Assembly: GCA_021790195.1 (NCBI GenBank)
Contig: JAJYIF010000003.1
Coordinates: 62,001 to 126,000 of the forward strand
DNA from: Nitrospirota bacterium
GTDB lineage: Bacteria > Nitrospirota > Thermodesulfovibrionia > Thermodesulfovibrionales > UBA9159
DNA: 64,000 bases
Reading direction: 5' to 3'
Shown here: one piece after another, positions 16,148 through 25,208 of the stretch
Position numbering within the stretch: the first letter of the stretch is position 1
Layout: every line of letters starts with the position of its first letter
Position numbers and translations under genes: made by a program
The notes under the pieces: generated by a model
Told to the model about the DNA's origin: nothing
Database searches by the model: none
The model's input: the letters and a program-made list of their open reading frames with translations, nothing else

Positions 16148-16759
16148 ATGCCAAGCAAGAAACTGAAGACGCCGAAAAAAAAGTCTGTGAAGAAGACGAG
16201 GGGCGAGAAACGCGGGTCGCGAAAGACCTCGGTGAAGACCTCCGTGAAGACTTCCGCAAAGAAAGTCTCTGCTGCTTCCCGTAAGACCTCTGCGACCAGG
16301 AAGACGGCACCTGAGAGGAAGGTGCTTGTCAAACACCCGTCACGCAAGGCTGTAAGGCCGGGAAAGGACATTCCCCCGAAGGACAAGAAGAAGCTTTCCC
16401 CGAGAGAAAAGGCGATCCTCGAGATAAAACGTAACCTCGCGTCGCAGCGGGATGTGCTTTTGAACGAGGCCGAGGAGGCGCTCAACATGCTGCCGGGCCA
16501 GACCATATTCCCGGACCTCGGAGACCAGGCCAGCGCCGAGATAGACCGGAACTTCATGCTGCGTCTCAGGGGCAGGGAGCAAAGGCTCCTGAAGAAGATA
16601 GAGGAGGCTATCGAAAAGATAGACAGCGGCTCTTTCGGAGTATGCGAAGTCTGCGGCGAGGATATCGATGTAAAAAGGCTTGAGGCGAGGCCGGTCACGA
16701 CCATGTGCATATTCTGCAAGACGGAACAAGAGGAAGAAGAGAAACTCAGGGGCGCATAA
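16148..16759 (+). CDS. DksA/TraR-type zinc-finger protein with a lysine-rich N-terminal tail
   Basis: This 203-aa protein has a long basic N-terminus (about 1-85, rich in Lys, Ser and Thr, resembling histone H1-like tails), a DksA coiled coil (about 90-160) and a C4 zinc finger (CEVCGE and CIFCK, about 165-190). DksA-family proteins enter the RNA polymerase secondary channel and tune transcription with ppGpp. The basic tail may bind nucleic acid or may be a lineage extension. AGGAG precedes the ATG at 16148. It is convergent with the permease genes. Confidence 0.85.
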   Translation: MPSKKLKTPKKKSVKKTRGEKRGSRKTSVKTSVKTSAKKVSAASRKTSATRKTAPERKVLVKHPSRKAVRPGKDIPPKDKKKLSPREKAILEIKRNLASQRDVLLNEAEEALNMLPGQTIFPDLGDQASAEIDRNFMLRLRGREQRLLKKIEEAIEKIDSGSFGVCEVCGEDIDVKRLEARPVTTMCIFCKTEQEEEEKLRGA

Positions 16760-16765
16760 AACCCT

Positions 16766-17560
16766 CTAACCCGTCAGTTTCAGTCCGTATTTGTCCCTCA
16801 GCGCATCCCCCAGCATATTGAAACAGAGCGACGTTACCGCTATGGCGAGGCCGGGGAATATCACCATCCAGGGGGCCGACATGATGAAAATTCGGTTTGC
16901 GCTGATCATAGAGCCCCAGCTAGGGGTCGGCGGCTGCGCCCCGAGGCCGAGAAAACTCAGGGAAGCCTCGGTAAGTATATAGCCCGCCAGCTTCAATCCC
17001 CCCATAACAAGAGTCAAAGGCATGCATTGGGGCAGAAGATGGACAAAGAGTATCCTGATGTTTCCGCAGCCGATGACCCTCGCGGCCTCGATGAAAGGCG
17101 CCTCCCTGCACTGCAGGACATAACCTCTTATCAACCTCGCAAAGGACGCCCAGCCCACGGACGCTATCGCAATCATGACCGTGTAGATGCCGGGAGGCAG
17201 GATCACCGATATGCCTATCGCAAGAAGAAGCGAAGGAAAGGCGAGGACCAGATCGACTACTAGCATTATTGCCGTGTCCATTTTTCCGCCTGCGTATCCT
17301 GACACCAGGCCCACGATCAGGCCGATACCCATGGAGATAACGGCCGCTACGACAGCTACCGACAGGGAAATCCTCCCGCCGTAAAGGACGCGAGAGAGAA
17401 TGTCCCTGCCTTTGTTGTCGGTCCCAAGGGGATGATGCATGTCAGGAGAATGCCTCAGTTGATCGAGGTTTATATCATCAGGGCCGTAGGGTGTCAGAAT
17501 AGGCGCGAAGATCGAGGCCAGAAAGATTACGACAAGGACTGAAAGAGTGACTTTAATCAT
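16766..17560 (-). CDS. ABC transporter permease, DppC/OppC family
   Basis: This 264-aa inner-membrane protein has an N-terminal anchor (LSVLVVIFLASIFAPILTPYGPDD), the family motif DNKGRDILSRVLYGGRISL and five further segments. The EAA loop (EAARVIGCGNIRILFVHLLPQ) contacts the ATPase. It forms the channel for dipeptides, oligopeptides or nickel with the overlapping DppB-like gene. ATPase and binding-protein genes are not adjacent, so the substrate stays open. Confidence 0.92.
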   Translation of the reverse strand: MIKVTLSVLVVIFLASIFAPILTPYGPDDINLDQLRHSPDMHHPLGTDNKGRDILSRVLYGGRISLSVAVVAAVISMGIGLIVGLVSGYAGGKMDTAIMLVVDLVLAFPSLLLAIGISVILPPGIYTVMIAIASVGWASFARLIRGYVLQCREAPFIEAARVIGCGNIRILFVHLLPQCMPLTLVMGGLKLAGYILTEASLSFLGLGAQPPTPSWGSMISANRIFIMSAPWMVIFPGLAIAVTSLCFNMLGDALRDKYGLKLTG

Positions 17561-18485
17561 GGCTTGAGTATAGCCTCACCCTCGGATCGAGGTAATGGTA
17601 AAGGATGTCGACCAACAGGTTTATCAGGACATAGACGACCGTGCCGACTATAATGCAGCCCATGATCACCGGGTAATCGCGTTTGATTATGCCTTCCATG
17701 GCGAACCTTCCGATGCCGTCCCATCCAAATATTGTCTCGGTGAGCACCGCCCCGTTCAGATAGCTGCCGAAATCCAAACCGACTACGGTGACAAGCGGTA
17801 TCAGGGCGTTCCTGAGGACATGGTTCAGTCTCACCTTCCATTCCGCAACTCCCTTGGCCCTCGCCGTTCTGACGTAGGGCATCCCGAAAAGATCGACGAG
17901 CGTTGTCCTCGAAACCCGTGCGAGCGTGGCGATTGCGGGAAGAGACAGGGTCAGAGCGGGCATGACCAGAAACCTGACATCCCCTGTTCCAGAGGGCGGG
18001 AGCATCTTCAGCTTCAGGCTGAAGAAAAGCATAATCAAGAGGCCCGACCAAAAGACAGGAAGGCTAAGCCCCACGACCGAAAGCGAAGATATACTCCTGT
18101 CGATTGCGCTTCCCCTTCTGATGGATGAGATGAAGCCTAAGGCAATACCGGCCGGCACAGATATAAGCATCGCGCTGACGGCCAGCAGGAGGGTATGAGG
18201 GAACTTGCTCATAAGATCATCGAGCACCTTCCTGTTCGTATAGTAAGACCTTCCGAATTCGCCCCTGAGAAGCAACATCACATAACCTCTATATTGAGCA
18301 AAGATGCCTTCGTCAGCGTTCAGCTCTTTGCGTATGTTTGCGATCGCCTCGGGGCTGGCCCGCTCGCCCACAAGACTCAGGGCCGGGTCGCCGGGGAGTG
18401 CCCTTGTCAGAGAAAAAGTCAGGATGGTGATACCCAGAAGAAGAGGTACGAGAAGGACCAGTCGTTTGACTATGTATAGCTTGAT
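17553..18485 (-). CDS. ABC transporter permease, DppB/OppB family, non-AUG start
   Basis: This is the partner channel subunit, with GERASPEAIANIRKELNADE and the EAA loop (RTARAKGVAEWKVRLNHVLRNA). The usual DppB N-terminus (KLYIVKRLVLLVPLLLGITI then FSLTRALPGDP) is encoded upstream of the first GTG/ATG, but that stretch has no ATG, GTG or TTG. An in-frame TAA lies at 18495-18497, and ATC at 18485 follows AAGGAG by 8 nt. I infer an AUC start giving 310 aa, the normal family length. Its 3' end overlaps the DppC-like gene by 8 bp. Confidence 0.85.
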   Translation of the reverse strand: MKLYIVKRLVLLVPLLLGITILTFSLTRALPGDPALSLVGERASPEAIANIRKELNADEGIFAQYRGYVMLLLRGEFGRSYYTNRKVLDDLMSKFPHTLLLAVSAMLISVPAGIALGFISSIRRGSAIDRSISSLSVVGLSLPVFWSGLLIMLFFSLKLKMLPPSGTGDVRFLVMPALTLSLPAIATLARVSRTTLVDLFGMPYVRTARAKGVAEWKVRLNHVLRNALIPLVTVVGLDFGSYLNGAVLTETIFGWDGIGRFAMEGIIKRDYPVIMGCIIVGTVVYVLINLLVDILYHYLDPRVRLYSSHD

Positions 18486-18558
18486 AGCGTTCGCTCCTTA
18501 ATCGACTATCAATTCTAAACAAACGGGAGCCTTTACGGCAAGCGGACAGTGCTGCAAC

Positions 18559-18610
18559 GAATCGGATAGCAAGCGTATTCTTCGCAGCTTTGCTGCGGGG
18601 TTCTTCATTC
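18559..18610. repeat. Short dispersed repeat, copy 1 (related to 34469-34568)
   Basis: The unit runs GAATCGGATAGC, a short spacer, TTCTTCG, a hairpin CGCAGC-TTT-GCTGCG, then GGGGTTCTTCA. The same ordered blocks recur at 34469-34568, where an extra palindrome is inserted after GATAGC. It lies in the divergent promoter region before the methyltransferase gene. Confidence 0.6.
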
Positions 18611-18630
18611 GGGTATGATTAGAGAAGAAC

Positions 18631-19290
18631 ATGAATTCGAGAAAACTTGCCGAAAGGTCGATCATAAAGGGGGCGGTCCAAAAGATATCGGAGTTGTCCC
18701 ATCTGATCAGTCTTCTCAAAAAGAGGAGATTACATACGATCGTCGAGATCGGAACGGCAAAAGGCGGGACGTTTTATGCCTGGTGCAGAATAGCCGAGCC
18801 GGATGCGACTGTGATCAGCATCGATCTGCCCAACGGACCCTTCGGAGGCGGCTACTCAATAAAGGAAATGCAGCTCTTCAGGAGATACGGTAAGAAGGAC
18901 CAGAGGCTGCATTTTCTGAGAAGGGATTCGCAGAAGAAAAAGTCAAAGGACCGCCTTGTGAAGATCCTGAGAGGGAAGAAGATCGACTTTCTCTTTATAG
19001 ATGGAGATCACCGGTATTCGGGCGTAAAGAGGGATTGGACTCTGTATTCGCCGCTTGTGAAAAGAAACGGCCTCATCGCATTTCACGACATACTCTTTCA
19101 TCCGAAGGTCCGCTCGTGCAAGGTCGACAGGCTCTGGGAAGAGATCAAGATGAATTATAAGCACACGGAATTCCTTGATAAGGACGACGACAGGGGCTGG
19201 GGCCAATGGGGCGGCATAGGCGTTGTCTATTTTCAGGGCCGGCAAAGGGTCGATCTCAGAAGGCACGGCCGCTTTCCCTTTGTACCCTAA
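18631..19290 (+). CDS. Class I SAM-dependent methyltransferase, CmcI/cephalosporin-hydroxylase-like
   Basis: This 219-aa protein has a methyltransferase core: motif I VEIGTAKGGTFYAW (about 41-54), ISIDLPNG (about 70) and LFIDGDHRYSGVKRDWTLYSPLVKRNGLIAFHDI cut into the acidic motif IDGDH (about 120-124) and AFHDI. The VEIG-T-KGG and IDGDH motifs place it with CmcI-like and class-24-type O-methyltransferases that act on sugars or natural products. The exact substrate is unknown. The stop codon lies inside a short repeat shared with the region after the C1 peptidase. Confidence 0.75.
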   Translation: MNSRKLAERSIIKGAVQKISELSHLISLLKKRRLHTIVEIGTAKGGTFYAWCRIAEPDATVISIDLPNGPFGGGYSIKEMQLFRRYGKKDQRLHFLRRDSQKKKSKDRLVKILRGKKIDFLFIDGDHRYSGVKRDWTLYSPLVKRNGLIAFHDILFHPKVRSCKVDRLWEEIKMNYKHTEFLDKDDDRGWGQWGGIGVVYFQGRQRVDLRRHGRFPFVP

Positions 19291-19312
19291 AAATACCCGG
19301 GCATGGTGATTT
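19276..19312. repeat. Direct repeat A flanking the C1 peptidase region
   Basis: The block reads CCCTTTGTACCCTAAAAATA and continues CCCGGGCATGGTGATT. A very similar block in the same orientation is at 20559-20593, beyond the C1 peptidase gene. Copy A includes the methyltransferase stop codon. Confidence 0.55.
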
Positions 19313-19482
19313 ACATTGCCATCGTCATCCGCTAATCTCATAGGCGGAGGGGGCGCTTTTAGTGACAATCCATTCAAAAATCTGATCTCTCCTCTGCATC
19401 TTTTGCGTCACATTCAGGTCCATATAACGAGGCCGAAAGGGGGTGACGAAACACAAAACAGGCCCGTAATAAGGAGGGGGCT

Positions 19483-19510
19483 TGCCGTTCGACAATATTA
19501 ACGAACGGCA
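19483..19510 (+). promoter_or_regulatory. Perfect hairpin in the leader of the C1 peptidase gene
   Basis: TGCCGTTCG and CGAACGGCA form a 9-bp perfect stem with a 10-nt AU-rich loop, about 43 nt before the peptidase ATG. No U run follows, so it is more likely an mRNA-stability or regulatory structure than a terminator. The upstream leader (19313-19482) shows no ORF and I recognise no riboswitch class in it. Confidence 0.45.
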
Positions 19511-19553
19511 GGGAGTCGATGTTAACGCTCAAAAAAGTATCAAGGAGGGGATA

Positions 19554-20477
19554 ATGTTTACGCCGTTTAACGAAGTGGAACTTCAGGGAACAAAGGAAAT
19601 CGTAGGGACAGGATGGCTGCCGCCCCAGCCGGACCTGCGGGACTACACGGAAGAACATGCCGACATTGCGGAACTCGCGAGGGCGCTGGGTATAACTCCA
19701 CGCAAGATGCCGAAGGCGCTGCCCACCAAGGTTGACTTAAGGCAATGGTGCTCCACAGTCGAAAACCAGGGCAACTTAGGCTCCTGCACCGCAAACGCCG
19801 GCATGGGCATTGTCGAGTATTTCGAGCGCCGGGCTTTCGGAAATTATATAGACGGTTCACGTCTGTTCTTGTATAAAACAACTCGCAACCTCATGGGCGT
19901 TACAGGGGACACCGGCGCATGGCTCAGGAATGTCATGGGGGCTTTGGTCCTCTGCGGAGTGCCGGCCGAGAAGTTTTGGCCCTATACGGACAAGTCTCCG
20001 GATTTCGACAAGGAGCCGTCCTCTTTTGTTTATGCGATTGCGGATGATTATGCGGCGCTCAGATATTTTTGCCATGACCCGCTCGGCATGAGTGTGGCAC
20101 CGGCGACCGTACTTGACAGCGTAAAAAAATATCTCGCCGCCGGCATACCTTCCATGTTCGGGTTCTGGGGTTTCCTTTCTTTCGGACAGTCTGATGTAAA
20201 GGGCGGCATCCCTTATCCCTGCAAGGGCGAACAGGCCCAGTGGGGACATGCCATCGTTGCGGCAGGTTACGACGACAACATCAAGATCAAGAACCTGAAG
20301 TGCAACAAGGTGACTACGGGTGCATTACTGATCCGCAACTCATGGGGAAACGCCTGGGGAGATAACGGATACGGATGGCTGCCGTACGATTATGTCCTTA
20401 ACAAGCTGGCTCTGGATTTCTGGTCCCTCCTCTCGATGAAGTGGGTGGCCACAAAGCAATTCGGGCTTAACCTGTAG
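19554..20477 (+). CDS. Papain-like cysteine protease (C1 family)
   Basis: This 307-aa protein has the papain catalytic set: Gln72 and Cys78 in NQGNLGSCTANA, His232 in WGHAIVAAGYD and Asn262 in RNSWGNAWGDNGYGWLPY. A segment of about 60 residues before the domain (WLPPQPDLRDYTEE) resembles the short propeptide of bacterial C1 enzymes. No signal peptide is seen, so it acts in the cytoplasm or leaves by an unknown route. AGGAGGGG lies 3 nt before the ATG at 19554. A hairpin leader and flanking repeats set it apart. The substrate is unknown. Confidence 0.9.
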   Translation: MFTPFNEVELQGTKEIVGTGWLPPQPDLRDYTEEHADIAELARALGITPRKMPKALPTKVDLRQWCSTVENQGNLGSCTANAGMGIVEYFERRAFGNYIDGSRLFLYKTTRNLMGVTGDTGAWLRNVMGALVLCGVPAEKFWPYTDKSPDFDKEPSSFVYAIADDYAALRYFCHDPLGMSVAPATVLDSVKKYLAAGIPSMFGFWGFLSFGQSDVKGGIPYPCKGEQAQWGHAIVAAGYDDNIKIKNLKCNKVTTGALLIRNSWGNAWGDNGYGWLPYDYVLNKLALDFWSLLSMKWVATKQFGLNL

Positions 20478-20558
20478 GGTTTCACAGGGCGACAGCCCGA
20501 ACGGCTGAAATCCAACCGCATGCTTTCCGACAGGAGGGGGTCTGCCCGCCCTCTCCTG

Positions 20559-20593
20559 CCCTTGTACCCCAAAAATACCCCGCTATGGCGATT
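20559..20593. repeat. Direct repeat B flanking the C1 peptidase region
   Basis: The block reads CCCTTGTACCCCAAAAATAC and continues CCCGCTATGGCGATT, matching repeat A at 19276-19312 with about seven differences and in the same orientation. Confidence 0.55.
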
Positions 20594-20660
20594 CCAATTC
20601 AATATAGCGGCGCGCTAATCTATATACACATAATACACATAATAGAGTACTGAGATAGCG

Positions 20661-20777
20661 ATGAAGGATTATAAAAAGAAGAAGTCGCCGATCGGTGGAG
20701 GTTATATGCTCTCTTATGTCATCCCTATGATCGCCGCGATAATAGTCGGCTTCTGCCTCTGGCTGCTGAGAATCTGA
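20661..20777 (+). CDS. Candidate 38-aa single-pass membrane protein
   Basis: This short ORF encodes MKDYKKKKSPIGGGY followed by one hydrophobic helix (MLSYVIPMIAAIIVGFCLWL) and a terminal LRI. The basic N-terminus and single helix fit a small inner-membrane protein. The ribosome site is weak (GAG 6 nt upstream), and no family is recognised. It stands alone between the C1 peptidase and purC. Confidence 0.45.
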   Translation: MKDYKKKKSPIGGGYMLSYVIPMIAAIIVGFCLWLLRI

Positions 20778-20916
20778 GCGTAGACCAAAACAAGAAAGAA
20801 GGTATTTCCTTTATTTTCTTCTTGACAGGGAGACAAGCGTCCCCCTCCCCTCCCGTTAAGACATCTGAGTGACGATAACGTTCAAGTGAACCCCGTTGCA
20901 GAGCTGCCGCAAAACG

Positions 20917-21801
20917 TTACTTCGTCAGTATCTCCATGATTTCTTTGTATCGGGCGACCGTCTTCGCCACGATCTCGTCCGGGAGGACAGGTCCGGGCGA
21001 TGTCTTGTCCCATTTAAGAGTTAGGAGATAGTCGCGGACGATCTGCTTGTCGAAGCTGTCCTGACTCTTTCCGGGCCTGTAGTCTTTAACGGACCAGAAG
21101 CGCGAAGAATCCGGAGTAAGGATCTCATCGATAAGGATCAATTCATCGTTGTCGAGGCCGAACTCGAATTTTGTATCGGCGATAATGATGCCTTTTATTT
21201 CCGCAACGTCCCTTGCCTTTGAATAAATCCTGAGGCTTGTCTCTCTGAGCTTCTCGGCAACGTGCCTGCCGACAGTCGCGACTACCTCTTCAAAGGAAAC
21301 GTTTATGTCATGCCCCTCTTCCGCCTTTGTGGAAGGGGTGAAGACAGGCCGCTCCAGCCGTGAGGACTCCACAAGACCGTCAGGCAATCTTATTCCGCAG
21401 ATGACGCCGCTCTGCCTGTATTCGCTCCATCCGCTGCCTGAAAGATAGCCTCTTACGATGCACTCCACAGGCAGTTGTCTCGCCTTTCTCACGAGCATAC
21501 TTCTGCCCTCAAGTATGTCTCTGTATTTTTTGAGCGCCGGGGGAAAGTCGTCCACGTCGGTCGCCACAATGTGATTATGGATGACGTCCTCCATCTGTCT
21601 GAACCAGAAGATCGAGATCTGTGTAAGCACCCTTCCCTTTCCGGGGATCCCATTGGGGAGGACCACGTCGAAGGCGGAAATCCTGTCGGTAGCGACAAGG
21701 AGCAGATGCTCGCCCAGGTCATAAATGTCCCTGACCTTTCCGCGCCTCGGGGCGCCGGCCTCCGGCATCTCGGTTCTCAAAACAACGGTTTCGTTACTCA
21801 T
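20917..21801 (-). CDS. purC: SAICAR synthetase (purine biosynthesis)
   Basis: This 294-aa enzyme joins CAIR and aspartate with ATP to give SAICAR in de novo purine synthesis. The glycine-rich [43 protein letters not shown] and DTKFEFGLD motifs are all present. The length fits the longer, yeast-like SAICAR synthetases rather than the 240-aa E. coli form. It is monocistronic and divergent from def. Confidence 0.96.
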   Translation of the reverse strand: MSNETVVLRTEMPEAGAPRRGKVRDIYDLGEHLLLVATDRISAFDVVLPNGIPGKGRVLTQISIFWFRQMEDVIHNHIVATDVDDFPPALKKYRDILEGRSMLVRKARQLPVECIVRGYLSGSGWSEYRQSGVICGIRLPDGLVESSRLERPVFTPSTKAEEGHDINVSFEEVVATVGRHVAEKLRETSLRIYSKARDVAEIKGIIIADTKFEFGLDNDELILIDEILTPDSSRFWSVKDYRPGKSQDSFDKQIVRDYLLTLKWDKTSPGPVLPDEIVAKTVARYKEIMEILTK

Positions 21802-21907
21802 CGGACCTCCGCTTCATGAAATTATATTGCATGTTACTCACCATGAGCCGCCGCAGAAAGGCAGTCTGTCGGCCGTTCCATGGCCGGAAATTATGATATA
21901 ATACCCT

Positions 21908-22417
21908 ATGGCGATTCTTGAAATCAAAAGATATCCTGAAAGCGTCCTGAGAGAGAAATGTCTGCCCGTGGAGAACATTGATGGAAAACTCCAGAGGCTT
22001 ATAGACAACATGCTTGAGACAATGTATGCCGCGCCGGGCGTGGGTCTTGCGGCCCCCCAGGTGGGGATATCAAGGAGACTGGTAGTTATAGATGTCAGTT
22101 TGCGGGAGGAGGAAAAAACTCCCCTTATCGTGCTCATTAATCCCGAGATAGTGGACGCCGAGGGAGAGGTCGAAGGCGAGGAGGGATGTCTCAGCTTCCC
22201 CGGATATACAACCACCGTGAAAAGATCGGAAAGGGTCGTTGTCAGAGGTCTCGACAGGAAGGGGAGACCTCTGGAGGTGGAGGGCACGTCTCTTCTTTCC
22301 AGGGCCTTGCAGCACGAAATCGACCATCTCAACGGCACGCTGCTGATCGACCGCATAAGCCGTATAAAGAGAGAGTTCTTCAAGAAACGTTTTCAAAAGG
22401 CCCTGGCAAAGGTTTAG
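21908..22417 (+). CDS. def: Peptide deformylase
   Basis: This 169-aa metalloenzyme removes the formyl group from nascent N-terminal Met. The motifs GVGLAAPQVG (44-53), EGCLSFPG with metal ligand Cys94, and HEIDHLNG with His136, Glu137 and His140 are intact. It is the first gene of a long plus-strand run and is paired with fmt, which makes the formylated initiator its pathway needs. Confidence 0.97.
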   Translation: MAILEIKRYPESVLREKCLPVENIDGKLQRLIDNMLETMYAAPGVGLAAPQVGISRRLVVIDVSLREEEKTPLIVLINPEIVDAEGEVEGEEGCLSFPGYTTTVKRSERVVVRGLDRKGRPLEVEGTSLLSRALQHEIDHLNGTLLIDRISRIKREFFKKRFQKALAKV

Positions 22418-22437
22418 CCTCGCAATGGGGTCATAAA

Positions 22438-23358
22438 GTGTCCATCGTTTTCTTCGGCACTCCTGAATTCGCGGTCCCCTCACTTACAGGCCTGATCGCT
22501 TCAGGCGAGGATCTGCGGCTTGTCGTAACTCAAACGGACAAGCTCAAAGGCAGGGGGCATGCCCTGTCCACGCCGCCAGTAAAGATTGCAGCGTTAGAGG
22601 CGGGGCTGAAGGTGACGCAGCCTGAGCGTCTGAGAGGCGGCGTTTTTCTCGGAGAACTCACTTCTCTGGCGCCTGAATTTATCGTGGTCGTCGCTTACGG
22701 GAAGATCCTTCCAAAAGATGTTCTCGCCATACCGGCGAGAGGCTGCATAAACGTTCATGCCTCCCTCCTGCCAAAATACAGGGGCGCCGCGCCGATAACC
22801 TGGGCCATAATGAGAGGAGAAAGAAAGACCGGCGTGACAACGATGCTCATGGATGAGGGGCTCGACACCGGCCCTGTCCTCCTGCAGCGAGAGATTCGCA
22901 TAGATGAAGACGATACTTCCGGCAGCCTCGGCAGGAAACTCGCGACGGAAGGGGCTTCCTTGCTGGGAGATACATTGAAGGGCTTGCGCCGGGGAACTGT
23001 TAAGCCGCGGCCCCAGACAGGAGAGGCAAGTTATGCTCCGCCCCTCAATAAAGAAGACGGTTTGATAGATTGGTCGAAGAGCGCTATTGAGATCTCCGCC
23101 TTCATTCGGGCAATGCAGCCCTGGCCCGGCGCACACTGTTATGTAAACGGCGAAAGGATTGTTCTTTTGGAAGCAAAGGCAATAGATGGCGGCGGGGAGT
23201 CCGGAGCCATAGTGAAGGCCGATAAGGGAGGATTCGTTATAGGCGCCGGAGAGGGTTTGCTCTCGGTCCTTAAGGTCCAGCCTTCAGGCAAGAAACCTAT
23301 GCCTGCCTCGGCCTTTGTTATCGGAAGGAAGCTCGCAGGAGGCTTGTCGGCAGGATGA
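22438..23358 (+). CDS. fmt: Methionyl-tRNA formyltransferase
   Basis: This 306-aa enzyme formylates initiator Met-tRNA using 10-formyl-THF. It has FFGTPEFAVPSL at the start, the folate-site motif HASLLPKYRGAAPI (Asn-His-x-Asp equivalent) and the C-terminal tRNA-binding domain. Start is the GTG at 22438, immediately giving SIVFFGTPEF; longer ORF extensions overlap def and are not needed. It overlaps the DUF116 gene by 4 bp. Confidence 0.96.
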   Translation: MSIVFFGTPEFAVPSLTGLIASGEDLRLVVTQTDKLKGRGHALSTPPVKIAALEAGLKVTQPERLRGGVFLGELTSLAPEFIVVVAYGKILPKDVLAIPARGCINVHASLLPKYRGAAPITWAIMRGERKTGVTTMLMDEGLDTGPVLLQREIRIDEDDTSGSLGRKLATEGASLLGDTLKGLRRGTVKPRPQTGEASYAPPLNKEDGLIDWSKSAIEISAFIRAMQPWPGAHCYVNGERIVLLEAKAIDGGGESGAIVKADKGGFVIGAGEGLLSVLKVQPSGKKPMPASAFVIGRKLAGGLSAG

Positions 23359-23879
23359 GACTCGGCTGGCTGAGAGGCATTACGCTCAAGATACTTTATC
23401 CTCTGTTCATGCTCCTTGGGGCGTTTTCACCGTCGAGAAAGGAAAGGCTCCAGCGGCAGATTATAAACCTGAACAACAAGCTTTTGAGAGCGGAGAGACC
23501 CCGGGCCACGCGCATACTACTGCTGCTTCCTCATTGCCTCCAGACTAATGAGTGTGAAATCAGGCTTACCTACAACATCTATAACTGCAAGCGCTGCGGC
23601 AAGTGCGAGATCAGGGACCTGATTAGCATATCCGACGAACACAATCTCAGCCTCTTTGTCGCTACAGGCGGGAACCTCGCGAGGAAGATCGTAAAGGATG
23701 TGCGCCCCGAGGCGATCATAGCGGTTGCGTGTGAAAGGGACCTGAGCAGCGGCATAGCCGATTCCTATCCTCTCCCGGTCCTCGGAATTCCAAATGAGCG
23801 CCCCTTCGGACCTTGTTTCAACACCCGCGTTGATCTGAACAGGGTCAGGGAGGCCATAGAGTTCTTCTGTAAGAAGTAG
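23355..23879 (+). CDS. DUF116 family protein
   Basis: This 174-aa protein of unknown biochemical role has an N-terminal hydrophobic helix (ITLKILYPLFMLLGAF) and a conserved cysteine set including PHCLQTNEC, CKRCGKC and VACERDL, probably binding metal or Fe-S. DUF116 genes commonly sit between fmt and rsmB in anaerobes, as here. It begins inside the fmt stop codon and is co-translated. Confidence 0.85.
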   Translation: MRLGWLRGITLKILYPLFMLLGAFSPSRKERLQRQIINLNNKLLRAERPRATRILLLLPHCLQTNECEIRLTYNIYNCKRCGKCEIRDLISISDEHNLSLFVATGGNLARKIVKDVRPEAIIAVACERDLSSGIADSYPLPVLGIPNERPFGPCFNTRVDLNRVREAIEFFCKK

Positions 23880-23885
23880 CATTCC

Positions 23886-25208
23886 ATGCCCACCGCAAGG
23901 GAACTCGCCCTGATCGCCTTATATGAGATACTGGAAAACGGCAAAAAACCCAAGGATGCGGTCGATGAAGTTTCAGATTCCCTCGATGACAGGGAAAGGT
24001 CTTTTCTTATGGAACTCGTTTACGGCGTCCTGAGACACAGGGACACCCTCGATTGGTGCCTCAGGGACTTTCTGAGAAAACCCGCTAAGCTGTCTGTTGA
24101 CTCGCGGAACAACCTGAGGCTTGCCTCATACCAGATCCTCTTCACGCGAGTGCCCGAATGGGCCGCTGTAAATGAGGCGGTCGAGATGGAAAAAAAGAGA
24201 AGGGGAAGACCCGGGGTGATAAATGCGGTCCTGAGAAACCTCCTTCGCAGACCGGGGTCCGAAAGGATAAATCTCGAGACGTTGAAGAAAGGGAGCCGGG
24301 CCCTTTATATGTCCGTCCTCACCTCTCATCCCGAATGGCTTATAAAGAAATGGCTGAAGCGCTTTGGTGAGGAGGAAACGCTCCAACTGGCCGGGGCAAA
24401 CAACACTATCCCGCCACTCACCGTCAGGGTGAATTCTCTCAGGTCGTCGCGGGAAGATGCACTTAGTGAACTCAGCAAACTCGGAATTCGCGGTGAGCCG
24501 ACACCTGTTTCACCCGAGGGGATAAAACTCAAGGACTTTCAGCTCCTGAAAGAGCTCGCGAACCTGAGGGGCTCTCTCGTGGTTCAGGATGAGGCGGCCC
24601 AGCTGATCACCTATCTCCTGGACCCTCAGCCCGGCGAGAGGGTGCTGGATGCCTGCGCCGCACCGGGCGGAAAGACGACGCACATCGCCCAGTTGATGCA
24701 GGACAAGGGAGAGATAGTCGCCGTTGACAGCGACGAAAGAAGAATAACGAGGCTAAAGGAAAATGTTGCCGGTTTAGCCTTAAAGAGCGTAACGATTGTA
24801 GAGGCTGATGTCTACGGCATTGGGAAAGCTGGTGGACCGGGCTTTGACAGGATACTCGTGGATGCGCCCTGCTCGGCAATAGGGGTAATCAGGAGAAACC
24901 CCGATATCAAATATAAACATACGCGCAAAGACATCCTGAGATTCAGGTCGGGGCAGATTGAGATGCTCCGTTCGGTGTCCCGGCTACTGAGGCCCGGCGG
25001 GGTTCTCGTATACTCGGTCTGCTCGACAGAGCCTGAAGAGGGAGAAGAGGTCGTAGAAAGATTCTTGAATGATTCGGGAGATTTCTATATTATAAATGCT
25101 GTTCATCCATTCCTTGGGCCTTTTATGAAGGATGGGTTTTTCAGGACCTATCCGCATATCAGCGACATGGATGGGTTCTTTGGAGCAAGGCTTTGCAGGA
25201 AGGTTTGA
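23886..25208 (+). CDS. rsmB: 16S rRNA m5C967 methyltransferase
   Basis: This 440-aa protein has an N-terminal NusB-like domain (about 1-145), an RNA-binding ferredoxin-like segment and a Rossmann methyltransferase domain. It has SAM motif DACAAPGGKTTHIA (about 256-269), the PCSAIGV Cys loop that carries the release cysteine, and the catalytic Cys in SVCSTEPEE. It modifies C967 of 16S rRNA. It is co-transcribed with fmt and DUF116. Confidence 0.95.
   Translation: MPTARELALIALYEILENGKKPKDAVDEVSDSLDDRERSFLMELVYGVLRHRDTLDWCLRDFLRKPAKLSVDSRNNLRLASYQILFTRVPEWAAVNEAVEMEKKRRGRPGVINAVLRNLLRRPGSERINLETLKKGSRALYMSVLTSHPEWLIKKWLKRFGEEETLQLAGANNTIPPLTVRVNSLRSSREDALSELSKLGIRGEPTPVSPEGIKLKDFQLLKELANLRGSLVVQDEAAQLITYLLDPQPGERVLDACAAPGGKTTHIAQLMQDKGEIVAVDSDERRITRLKENVAGLALKSVTIVEADVYGIGKAGGPGFDRILVDAPCSAIGVIRRNPDIKYKHTRKDILRFRSGQIEMLRSVSRLLRPGGVLVYSVCSTEPEEGEEVVERFLNDSGDFYIINAVHPFLGPFMKDGFFRTYPHISDMDGFFGARLCRKV

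Noticed and set aside
19313-19482. Possible riboswitch in the C1 peptidase leader
   Set aside because: Only the hairpin at 19483-19510 is clear. I could not match the conserved core of c-di-GMP, SAM, TPP or cobalamin riboswitches.
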